In this document: in pieces, positions 1 through 9,893 of the stretch
How the letters are laid out: each line of letters opens with the position of its first letter
How positions within the stretch are numbered: the stretch's first letter is position 1
Origin: Zingiber officinale
Taxonomy: Eukaryota > Streptophyta > Magnoliopsida > Zingiberales > Zingiberaceae
Direction of reading: 5' to 3'
Assembly: GCF_018446385.1 (NCBI RefSeq)
Contig: NC_055987.1
Location: 4,860,705-4,924,704, forward strand
Length of the DNA: 64,000 nucleotides
Notes under the pieces: generated by a model
Seen by the model: the letters and a program-made list of their open reading frames with translations, nothing else
The model's database searches: none
Told to the model about the DNA's origin: nothing
Program-made: the position numbers and the translations under genes

Positions 1-628
1 TCTTACAAATATGATCCTAATTAACGAAATGTTTAATTAAGAGATGTTTACTTGCTAATTAATCAAAAATTTCTTGTGCACCTCACCCTACCCACTACTT
101 GTCTGCTCAGTTGTCATGATTTACCTCCTTCGTGATGGTCTAGGGTCGAGTGCAGCGAGCGAGCAATTTCATTTTTTTTCCACATGAATGAAGAACACAT
201 ACATTAATTCATGAAACTCGCTCCCAACTTTATATGAATTCATGATCAAAATCATGGAAATGGAGAGCACAATCGGTACTGCTTTTATAAGCTAACATAT
301 GTCTAGATTTAGAGGTACTTGGTCGGATGGTATGGGAGGTGAAAATAGAAAAGGAATGAAAAATTGATACTTGGTTTGGAAAATTAATGGTGGGTGATAC
401 GGATTTCTAACTTTAAAGCGAGCGCGTCATTCTCACTCAATAGTCGTGAATGGTGTCGGATAGTCTGCAATTGCCCCGTAGAATTCATGGCCCAAAGTCA
501 TTCACGTAATACTATAATCTGCTCTGATAATTTATACTCTAAAATTCAAAATTGCGAAAAATCTACCATATCAGTCGTAACTCGTAAATGACAAACTTAA
601 TATTGAGTCTCACATTGCGCCAAAGGTA
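1..628. other. intergenic, no gene seen
   Basis: AT-rich DNA with only short open frames without recognisable domains. It ends at the target-site duplication of the solo LTR that follows. I see no coding, RNA or repeat feature I can support. Confidence 0.6.
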
Positions 629-3078
629 ATTTATGTTGGTTGCTACTCGGAAAATTTATCGATTCCACTATACAAAAATTTTGTACAAAGGTCTGAACCT
701 TTTCCTAGCTACCATGTGTTCTTTTAAATTAAACTTGGATCGCCTGCGTAACTTAACACTTTTGATCCTAAGTTTAATTTATTTGTTCTTTTAGGTTTAG
801 ACTTGGATCTCCTGCGGAACTTAACACGTTCGATCCAAATCACCTAGGTCACGAAGAAAATTAAATATCTATTTTCAAAATTGGCTTCCAATACTGCATG
901 ACGAGGCACATGGCCTTCTTGGATATGGGAGCAACCACCACCGACTAGACAAAGCCTTTTAAGGAAATTAAATATTTAACCTTCCCATAGTAACCCTAGG
1001 TTAACCACTAAGAACAATCAAATCACAAAGAAAAGAAAAAAAAAACAAAAGAACACAACTTCGAAAACTAATTTGAAAAACTAGAATCGCATGCCTCTTG
1101 TATTTGGTATTTTTACAAAGAAACAAAAACTAACATGATGCGGAAAAACTATTATTAGTTATACCTTTCTTTGTGAATAATGACCTCTAGATCTTCTACC
1201 GTATTCCTCTTCTAATCTCGGACGTTGTGTGGGCAACGATCTTCCAAGACGAGGACCACCTAGCATCTTCTTCTCCTTCCTTCAAGTTTCGGCCAAGCAC
1301 AAAGCTTCCAAAGGATGAAGATCTTTTTCCACCAACCAAGCTCCAAGGGATGCAAGCTTTCTCTCCTTCTTCTCCAAGCTAAAATCCGGCCACCACTTGA
1401 TCTCCAAGGAAGATGAGAGGTTCGGCCACACCAAGGAGAGGAGAGAACTTGAAGGGGTCGGCCACACCAAGGAAGAAAAGAGGGAGAAAATAGAATAGAG
1501 GTTGTGTCTTGTGAAGGCACCAAAATCCCCTCTTTTATAATCCTTAGCCTTGGCAAATAAGGAAAACTTAATAAAACATTCCTTAATTCTATTGCCATTG
1601 AAAAGGAAATTTTAATTAATTAAAATTAAAATCCTTTTCTTAGTGTATATGGCCGGCCACATCAAATAAGCAAACAAGGAAATTTTTCACTAGAAAAATT
1701 AAAGCTTCCTAATTTGCTTCTGGAGAAATTTTAAAATAAAATTTCTCTTTAATAATCCTTTCATGATTGATGCTATAAAAGGAAATTTCTATAATTTTAA
1801 AATTTAACTTTTCAACATGTGGATGATAAATAAGTAAAGTTTTTATCAAAATTAAAATAAACCTTTTAATCTACAAATAAGGAAAGAGATTTAACTCTTT
1901 TATTAATCTTTTGTAGAATCTTATAAAAGGAAATATTTTAATTTTTAAACTCTCTTTTAAATCATGTATTCAACATAAGAAATAATTTAAAATTAAAATT
2001 CCTTTTATATTTTTAATGGCCGACCACCTAGACTTGGGTTCAAGCTAGGGTCGGCCACCCATGGACCAAGGCTTAGCCGGCCCTAGCTTGGTCCCCAAGC
2101 TAGCTTAGCCGACCCCTATAACATGGGTATGAAGGTGGGTATAGGTGGGTATAATACTTTATAAATAAGAGGCTACGATAGGGACCGAGAGGAGGAATTG
2201 GTTTTGGTCTCCCGATAAAATTAAGCATCCCGTGTTCGCCCCGAACACACAACTTAATTTTATCAATAATAATTCATTCCACTAGAGAACTATTATTGAA
2301 CTACCGCATCAATCCCAAATTACATTTTTTGGGGCTCCTTTTTATTATGAGTGTGTTAGTCTCCCTGTATTTAAGATGTCGAATGTCCACTAATTAAGTG
2401 AGTTACTGACAACTCATTTAATTAATATCTTAGTCCAAGAGTAGTACCACTCAACCTTATCGTCATGTCGGACTAAGTCCACCTGCAGAGTTTAGCATGA
2501 CAATCCTTATGAGCTCCTCTTAGGGACATTATCAATCTAGATCACTAGGACATAGTTTCCTTCTATAATCAACAACATACACTATAAGTGATATCATTTC
2601 TCAACTTATCGGGCTTATTGATTTATCGAACTAAATATCACACATTGATAAATTAAAGAAATATGTATCAAATATATGTGTTTATTATTATATTAGGATT
2701 AAGAGCACACACTTCCATAATAACTGAGGTCTTTGTTCCTTTATAAAGTCAGTATAAAAGAAACGACCTCTGATGGTCCTACGCAATACACTCTAAGTGT
2801 ACTAGTGTAATTATATAGTTAAGATAAACTAATACCTAATTACACTATAACCTTCCAATGGTTTGTTCCTTTCCATCTTGGTCGTGAGCTACTGTTTATA
2901 ATTTATAAAGTACTGATAACATTATCTTCTGTATGTGACACCACATACTATGTTATCTACAATATAAATTAATTGAACAACTACAAATAAATGTAGATAA
3001 TTTGACCAAATGTGATTCTTTTATTCAAAATAAATGTCTACAAAAGCTCAGACTTTTAGTATACACTCTAATAATTTA
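629..3078 (-). mobile_element. solo LTR, family A (Ty1/copia)
   Basis: A single LTR of 2440 bp (634-3073) starts with TGTTGG and ends with TCTAATA, a decayed form of the TCTAACA end seen in other copies. It is flanked by a perfect 5-bp duplication ATTTA (629-633 and 3074-3078). The sequence matches, nearly end to end, the LTRs of element A at 19568-22180 and 28053-33147, so family and orientation (transcription on the minus strand) come from that element. There is no internal coding region, so it is a solo LTR left by LTR-LTR recombination. A minus-strand TATA-like TTATAAAAGAGG lies near 1530-1545. Short frames inside the LTR are not genes. Confidence 0.93.
2214..2298. repeat. conserved double hairpin in family-A LTR
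   Basis: Two adjacent inverted repeats. The first (2214-2264) pairs GATAAAATTAAG with CTTAATTTTATC and GTGTTCG with CGAACAC around a two-base CC loop. The second pairs CAATAATA (2264-2271) with TATTATTG (2291-2298). The same structures sit at 21320, 29870 and 32287 in the other family-A LTRs; at 21320 and 32287 one stem pair is changed on both arms (A-T to G-C). Function unknown. Confidence 0.8.
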
Positions 3079-4003
3079 TACTCCTTCCTTTATGATTCAC
3101 TAGAACCCCAAAGACAATTTACGAGATTCTATCCCCCAAACATGAGTATAAGTCATTATTTAGTAAAATGGAAAGAATAAAAATATTTCCATTTCTATTC
3201 CCCACTTCTATTATTCTCATCCCCATAAACCAAGCAATGCCTTACCCATACAATGGAAGAAATTATTTTTAAAATATTTTTCTTATTATATTGTTATAAA
3301 TACTATTATTACGATCAATGCCTTTGACGGAAGAATATTTATAAATTAGCCGTACATAATTTTGAATTAAAATATTGATGGAAATGAAAATCATTTGACA
3401 ACACAATTGTTAGCTGAAAACCAGCAAAAGCTGAAGAGGTAACATGGATTTCCAAAAGAAGAAATGGATGGAAAATTTCCATATTTACTTTTCCAAAATT
3501 TGGACCTAATTTAATTAAGCATTAACTAAGTGAATAATTACCAAAACATTTATCCTCATTTTGATTTAATTAATATTTAAACCATAATTCTAAGTTGTAA
3601 CTTGCAATTAATGAAAAAAAATGGAATAATTATATTTAAATAAAAAAAATAAACATATGCCTCATGTCATTGGGGTAGAGTGACACTTTCTTAGTAATTT
3701 TGCATTTATTTTTTTTTAAATATAGTCAATGTAATATTATGTGTGACATGTAAAACAAAAATATTTTTGAACCTACCTTTAATTTTTTTTTCAAATTATT
3801 TTAAAATTTTAATCACAAAACAATGTAATAAAAATCGAATTCCAATATTCTTTAACTTAACTTATAAATAGAAGTAAGCATACGTACAAAATTTATAATT
3901 TCATTTGCCACCATATTAATATTTTAAAATTTAAATTTATACTATTTTTTTTTATATAAAAAAAAATCTTCCAAAACTTTAAAAGTCCTAGGCTGTATAA
4001 ATG
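3079..4003. other. AT-rich intergenic spacer
   Basis: Very AT-rich with long A and T runs and no open frame of note. I see no supported gene or mobile element between the solo LTR and the SINE. Confidence 0.6.
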
Positions 4004-4159
4004 ATTTCTATCACTTATGGTGGTAAAAAATAAATATGCTCGCTCTCAGCGTCCCAATGATTAGCACATAAGGAATTCGAACCCCAGACCTTATGATAAC
4101 AACACCTCATGCGTTAACCACTAAAGCCATCTAAGGGAACATAATTTCTGTCACTTATG
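4004..4159 (-). mobile_element. tRNA-derived SINE with 16-bp TSD
   Basis: Read on the minus strand, the body (about 4020-4143) has an A-box-like TAGTGGTTAACGCATG followed by a B-box GGTTCGAATTCC, the internal RNA polymerase III promoter of tRNA-derived SINEs. A T/A-rich tail lies at the low-coordinate end. Direct repeats ATTTCTATCACTTATG (4004-4019) and ATTTCTGTCACTTATG (4144-4159), 16 bp with one mismatch, flank it as expected for LINE-mediated insertion. The arrangement resembles plant Au-type SINEs. It is not a tRNA gene: no cloverleaf partner arms follow the B box. Confidence 0.72.
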
Positions 4160-4627
4160 AAATGGTTATGAGTTGATAAACTATAAATGATTTGTACTTC
4201 AACTTTCATCTTTTGTTTTTGTTTTGTTATTTTGAGAAACATGATCAATGAGTTCCCAAAAGCAAATTATTGTTATGAAAGAAAAATAATATTAACTATA
4301 TAAATAAATCTAACTTGCTGACACTTGCAAACAGATTAGTGGTGGATATCTGTAGACAAAAGAACCAGAGAAGCTTTTGAAACTGAACTTCGTTCTCCTC
4401 TTGCCTTAAACAAGCTGTTCTAATTACAGTGGCATTTGCCTTTCATCACATCTTGATCTTCTCCTCCCAACAAAATTCTAGCTCCAACAGGGAGCAACTC
4501 AACTTCCACCGGCTGGAGGGAAGAAAAAAAAACACTTTGCTTGGCCTCATGGATCGATGGATCATCAAGGATGGTCGATCAAATGGCCCATGTTCTGAGC
4601 ATTGCAGTTAGGTTTTTCAAGTTGAGA
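4160..4627. other. 3' flank of the PPR gene
   Basis: Holds the probable 3' untranslated region of the minus-strand PPR gene; no other coding or repeat feature is evident. The exact polyadenylation point cannot be placed by eye. Confidence 0.5.
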
Positions 4628-6457
4628 TTACTGAAACACTCTCTCCATGTTAAGACCTTTAGGTGGTTTCCAATGCGGAACTACACTCCTTTTAACCGCA
4701 GCTGCATAAACTCCAAAGGCCTCCAGAACTCGCCCCAGTCCACATAACGCACTGAGCAGTATGCTAAATGAAAATTTACTGGGAATTCTATCTCCATCAA
4801 TCATAAGAACCAAAACACTTATGGCATCATCACATCTCCCTTGTTCACATAGAATGCGAAGAATGACATTGAATGTCATCATTCTAGGAGAATAACCATT
4901 CCTCGCTATCTCATGTAGGTGGAACAAAGCTTTATCAACTTCTCCTCCTCTAGCAAGAGCTTGGACCATCAAGCAATATGTGTAAGGTGACAGACCATGA
5001 CCAACTTCCTTTATTAACTCGAACAGTTCATTAGCATCTTTTAGCACCTTGTCATCGATCACAGGTTGCCTGCAAATGCCTCTGAGGAGTGTGTTCATGC
5101 AACGCTCGTCCACCACAAAACCAGCATCCCTCATTTCCTTATAAATTCTCCAAGCTGCAGAAACCTCGCCCTGTCGCAACATGCCCTGTAAAATGATAGT
5201 GTAACTAATAAAATCTGGTTGGCAATCTCCTCTTTGCATTTTTTTCAAGAGACGATGCCCTTCCAAGGGCCTGCCTGCTTTGCAATATCCATTGAGAACA
5301 CTGTTATAAGTGACGATATCTGGCATTAGACCAATCTCTTCTGCTTCCTTGAGCAATTCCATTGCATCATCACATCTTCCAACCATGCAAAAGCCATCTA
5401 TGAGCAGCGTGTATGTGTATATGCCAGGTTGTGTGGAAGAACTCTTGATCTTCTTCAAGAGTTCAAATGCCTCCTCTAACCTACCAACATAGCACAAACC
5501 TCTGATCAGACTATTGTACTCGCGGATAGATGGTTCATAACCTGTTTGGAGCATTATCTCGAACACTTTAAAGGCCTTTTTCATTCTCCCCCTCTTGCTC
5601 AAACAATTGATCAAACACGAGAATGTGCCATGGTTTGGATGATACCCTCTTTCAAGTATGTCTTCTAAAGTTTGCATTGCCTTGTCGGGTTCATTCTTCT
5701 TGCAGAAGCAATGTACCATGATCGAATAGGTCCCGAAGTCTGGTGCTATCCCTTCACATGGAAGTTTGGAGAAGAAGTTAACAGCATGCTCATACTCACC
5801 AGCTTTGATCAGAGCTTTTAGAATGTCATTGTAATCAGAAATTGTCAAATTTCTTTCATCAGATTCGAACAGATCAAGAATTTTCACACGTTCTTCGAGA
5901 GGCAGCTTGACAAATATCTTGACCAGGCATACAGCATCCAAGCTGCCAACTTTTTTGAGGCAGAATTGACTTTCTTCTTTTGCATAGTTAACATTGGCAT
6001 CCTGTTCTTTGTCCTTCGCTTTGTCATCGCCAGCTTCCACAATCATACTGAAAGCTTCCTCTTCGATGAGCTCAAATTCTTCTCCGACGATACCAAAACG
6101 ATTATCATTCTTCTCGAATTTAATCACTCCGCTTTCTTCCGTAGCAAAATCACAAATTCCGCCTTTTTCTTCCATGCCACCAACTTCCACGACGGAACTG
6201 AGCAAATCTACTTCGGTCTGTGTGCATAATCCTCTATGCCTCCTAAAGTCGAGAAATTTCGGCTCTACCGCGCTCCTTAAGGTCATCCTTCGCAAGCAAA
6301 ATAGTGCCTTGAGATGAACAGACTTACCTCGACGGAAGTTGGCAGTGGAAGGATACTTGTCTACCAAAGAAGAATCGTAGAGCAGGAATTCATTGAGGAA
6401 GCGGCGAGGAGAGGAGAGCGCGGGAACGAGAGAGAAAGGCGCGTGGAGCGAAGACAT
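4628..6457 (-). CDS. P-type pentatricopeptide repeat protein
   Basis: Intronless frame of 609 codons. The open frame extends ten codons further upstream only through a TTG; the first ATG is at 6455-6457 (protein begins MSSLHAPFSL), which I take as the start. The N-terminus is rich in Ser, Arg and hydrophobic residues with few acids, as in plastid or mitochondrial transit peptides. About residues 205-595 form roughly eleven tandem helical hairpins of about 35 residues with the P-type pattern (for example TYTLLIDGFCMVGRCDDA and TYNSVLNGYCKAGRP). The eighth repeat is longer (about 40). A short tail follows; no E, DYW or SMR domain is present, so the RNA-editing class is unlikely. PPR proteins bind organellar RNA base by base to promote processing, stability or translation. 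An acidic linker (about 85-200) separates leader and repeats. The RNA target cannot be told from sequence. No stop or frameshift seen. Confidence 0.93.
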   Translation of the reverse strand: MSSLHAPFSLVPALSSPRRFLNEFLLYDSSLVDKYPSTANFRRGKSVHLKALFCLRRMTLRSAVEPKFLDFRRHRGLCTQTEVDLLSSVVEVGGMEEKGGICDFATEESGVIKFEKNDNRFGIVGEEFELIEEEAFSMIVEAGDDKAKDKEQDANVNYAKEESQFCLKKVGSLDAVCLVKIFVKLPLEERVKILDLFESDERNLTISDYNDILKALIKAGEYEHAVNFFSKLPCEGIAPDFGTYSIMVHCFCKKNEPDKAMQTLEDILERGYHPNHGTFSCLINCLSKRGRMKKAFKVFEIMLQTGYEPSIREYNSLIRGLCYVGRLEEAFELLKKIKSSSTQPGIYTYTLLIDGFCMVGRCDDAMELLKEAEEIGLMPDIVTYNSVLNGYCKAGRPLEGHRLLKKMQRGDCQPDFISYTIILQGMLRQGEVSAAWRIYKEMRDAGFVVDERCMNTLLRGICRQPVIDDKVLKDANELFELIKEVGHGLSPYTYCLMVQALARGGEVDKALFHLHEIARNGYSPRMMTFNVILRILCEQGRCDDAISVLVLMIDGDRIPSKFSFSILLSALCGLGRVLEAFGVYAAAVKRSVVPHWKPPKGLNMERVFQ

Positions 6458-6741
6458 CGATCGAGGATTGCATCGGCACGTCAACAAAGGGTTTGAGGTC
6501 GAGGGTTGCGGTGATTGGGGAAGAGACGCGTTACGATCACCGTCGGTGAGTCGAGATAAGTTTCACCTTCGACCGACTGGGCTTTATGAATAATGGACCT
6601 TAGGTCGAGGGCCCAATTCCCCGAGGTTGCTTTTTTCCTATGGTTTTTGGGAGCAGAGATCTCCTGAACTATTTTTTTGTGGTCGAGGGAATGTGCAACT
6701 CATATTTGTGGTTGGATCGTGGCTACAATTTATCGTAAATT
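6458..6741. other. upstream region of the PPR gene
   Basis: Would contain the 5' leader and promoter of the minus-strand PPR gene. I see no clear TATA box; PPR genes are often TATA-less and weakly expressed. Confidence 0.4.
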
Positions 6742-6957
6742 ATTGCAATTCTTTCTTGGGTCTATCGCCCCCATCAGGTTATAATTTTTATTCAGAGCGG
6801 ACGGCCGGAGGCCGCCTAGAGGCAGCCCGGAGTCCTCCGGTAGTGGATAAGTGGCCAGGTTACTGGGCGCCGAGCGAGGATGTCCTCCGGGCGACCTTCC
6901 GCTCCAAACAAAAACTATAACCTGATGGGGACGATGAACCCATGAAGGGATCACAAT
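6742..6957. repeat. MITE-like fold-back element
   Basis: About 60-bp imperfect inverted repeats (6742-6801 and 6899-6957) share the core CCCCATCAGGTTATA on the left and TATAACCTGATGGGG on the right and enclose a GC-rich centre of about 95 bp. The size and structure fit a miniature inverted-repeat transposon or fold-back repeat. A related direct repeat of about 40 bp flanks it (GTGGTTGGATCG near 6711, GTGGTCGGATCA near 6963), which may be a larger duplicated unit rather than a target duplication. No clear TSD, so the superfamily is unassigned. Confidence 0.6.
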
Positions 6958-7049
6958 CATTTGTGGTCGGATCACAGTCACGATCTATCCGTAAATACGA
7001 GTGGCACATCCTCTGGACCACAAAAAATAGTCCAGGAAATCTTATCTCG

Positions 7050-7240
7050 ATTTTTGGGACAGGGATCCTCTGGTCCAGGATCCCTGAACCAATCCTGGAT
7101 CCTTGTATGTTCATTGGATGGGTGGACTATACCTCACCTGTTAAATAAGTGGGGTCCAGTTCATCTCACCAATGAATATGCAGGGCCTTCTCTGGTCCAG
7201 AAGATTCTGGATCAGAGGATCTGACCTCTGATTTTTTAGC
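7050..7240. repeat. short GGATCC/CTGGTCCAG repeats
   Basis: Several interspersed copies of short self-complementary words (GGATCC, CTGGTCCAG, CCTCTGGTCCAG) occur in direct and inverted orientation. They may be part of the preceding fold-back repeat family. No coding potential is supported. Confidence 0.4.
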
Positions 7241-9893
7241 CTTTTGATTCATTTAAAATTATTTTCCAGATTTTTTTTATAATATCCCGTTCTTATCTGG
7301 CTAATCATGATTAATATAGTTTTCCGTCTGCCGCTAAGATAAATATTGAAGTGCAAGTGACATGTAATCCCACTGAAGTTTCCAAGGGCTGCTAAGTTAA
7401 ATATAGAAGCGCAAGTGACAATTCACACAATGGCCAAACGGTTCCATTAGTTCACACAATGGCTAACGGTTTCAAAATTGCAAAAAGGGCTGTAAAGTTG
7501 CATTCAACAATAGCGGCATGGTTTTAACACAGATGAAGTGTCTCTTCCTTCCTAGAAACCCAATGAAGTGTTGCTTTGCAGTTTCCAGATCTGTTGCCAC
7601 TAAAGTTGAAGTTGGTGCAAGTGCTCCAGCAGCTCCATCCACTTTCTGAGCTGTGAGGCATCATCTTTTGTGCTCTGAGGCCCCCATGGAAGTGCTTCTT
7701 CATTGGCAGTCAAAAACTTTCTGAGCTTGCTGAACAATCTTTCAAAGTGAATCAGATTTTGGACCAGAAATATCGGAAATATTAAGAATCACCAAGGCCT
7801 CAGGTTTTCCCCTGTCCTACACTGAATTGTTTAATCTCATCAAAAGGGGTGTACCAAAAGCACCAAACCAACATTATTTATGGTTGTGCTGGAGACATAA
7901 TAATACAAAAGTGAGCATGCCACAATCAAATCCAACTGTTGGGAATAATTTTCTTTCTTTACAGTCAACCCTTCTCTCATTCCAATTTGCACTTTTTAAT
8001 ATAAAAACAAAAAAGAAAGAAAGAAACATGTATTTGCCCTTTTGATGTGTTGCTAGTGCAGTCAGACAGCCTGCCTCATTTGAATATGTAAGATTCCTTG
8101 TGGGTATTAGAGCAAGACAGGGATTTAGGTGGGCATTACAGATTATAGCTAGATGCCTCAACTCTAAAGAGAGTAAAAGATAAGGCATTAGAAGGATCAT
8201 TTAAATTGAATCCAGACGACTGTTAAACCGATTTCTTTAGTTCCACTAGTTCGATCGAAGTAAAAGTCGAACCAGTGGACTCCACTAAATGGAGCTTGGA
8301 ACAAGACAATTCCAGTAAAGAACTGTTGAGGCCTTCTTCCTTGTCCTGTATCGAAATTTTCAACATCAGAAGCTCTAACACCATAAGACAATGTAATCAC
8401 TTTTTTGGAGCCTGATGATCATGATTGCAATAACCCTGCAGAATCATATCTAGTAAAATCATCATTAACTAAATGCCAAACCTACAGTAACCTGATCATT
8501 AACTATAAAGATGACAGAACTCAATACATAAAACCCCAAAATATGAGCTGTATGTGCTGCTGCATTTGTACATGAGCCTGCGTGTACAGCTTAGAGGATG
8601 AAGATATAAATGTGATGACAAGGACCTTCATGCATCCCTTTCTCAAACTTGCAAACACTGGCTACGTTCCAAGAGCAGGTACAACCCATTTTCATGAAAT
8701 TTATTGACAGTTGTTTTTGGTGGTCCAGTGTATTCACTAAATTATCAATCTGATTTACAGACTGTATTTTATAATCACTTTACTACTGGAGATTCTCACA
8801 GCTAAAAAAAATATTTTTTTTCTAAGTATCTTACTCAGTCAACTGTCTGACCTGCCACTATTTTGCTTTAGTCAAATAAATTTATAAATCTTTAACATAC
8901 TTGACAGGTTTAGTGAGCCTGTTTCTAATGTTTATTGAGAAGCTCTCTGAGCCATGTCAGAAAATGAGCTTCTGCCATGTGATTGATCTTCATTTCTGAA
9001 CGTCCACAAGTGCATGAGTTGGAAAAAGAAAAAGGAAACATACTGTCGCAACATAATCAATCTGTACTATTGTTGTGTTTACTAATGAGTTGTACTCTTA
9101 TTTCTTACTAAATTCAAAGGAACTCAGTAGAAACCCTTTGCCCTGCTGCTTTCTGCCTTTATTGTCAGAAGCACTGAAGCAGCTTGTTTGCCACTCGAGA
9201 TATCTACTAGCAAAAAGCATGGAAGTATGGCAGTGTTTTGAGAACTGAACAAGGAGAAACATGAGCTAACAATATTTGAATACCAGTAAGACCTTTCAGA
9301 TTTAATTAAACATGCAACTTAGAGTTCCTGGTGACTGCTACAAGATGAATGGAATGATCGCATCGCTTGGGCCTGCAAGTTCGAATCGAAAACTCAGAAT
9401 TCAATCACATGGATATCCAGGATGCATCCATAAAGGAAACTGTAAGAGTAAGAAAACTATAACATTGCGTAAAACCAATTTGAAGCTGATTTATCAAGAT
9501 CAACCTCCTAAATTACACTCAAAACATACTAACATAAAGAGTTGCACATTGTGCTTTTACCCAACCTGCTTCTAAGAAACCATGTTTTTATTGGTAACGG
9601 AAGCAAAGAAGCATGAAAGGTAAAATGCAACTTAAGAAGGTTATACAAATAAGAACCTGGTGAATGTAATCCACCTTGCAGCAGCACACAAATACTAGAG
9701 AAAGGGAAAAACCTCGATTAACTTTCACAAGGATTTCTAGCTTGCAAATTGTTAGTCAAGCTATTCTGTAGCAGCTAGGCCTTCTTTTTCTACTTTCATT
9801 TCGTGCAAACCAAATCCATCTACCATGCTAGTTCATCATTCTAGGTATCTACCATATAACTGGTTTATGTCGCAGAGATTGTGGACCAAACCG
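7241..9893. other. intergenic region between PPR and PXC2-like genes
   Basis: Contains imperfect direct repeats at about 7330-7480 (GAAGTGCAAGTGACA / GAAGCGCAAGTGACA, then CACAATGGCCAAACGG / CACAATGGCTAACGG). Beyond these I see only short open frames without recognisable domains. The last few hundred bases should include the 3' untranslated region of the receptor kinase. Confidence 0.45.

Noticed and set aside
1260-1598. Minus-strand frames in the family-A LTR (also at 20253, 28879, 31154)
   Set aside because: They recur at the same place in each LTR copy but lack domains and vary in length; they are LTR leader sequence.
4060-4140. Possible tRNA gene
   Set aside because: A and B boxes are present but no full cloverleaf; long TSDs show a SINE.
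6458-6487. Ten-codon upstream extension of the PPR frame
   Set aside because: It begins with TTG, not ATG; nuclear plant genes rarely start so, and an ATG follows ten codons later.
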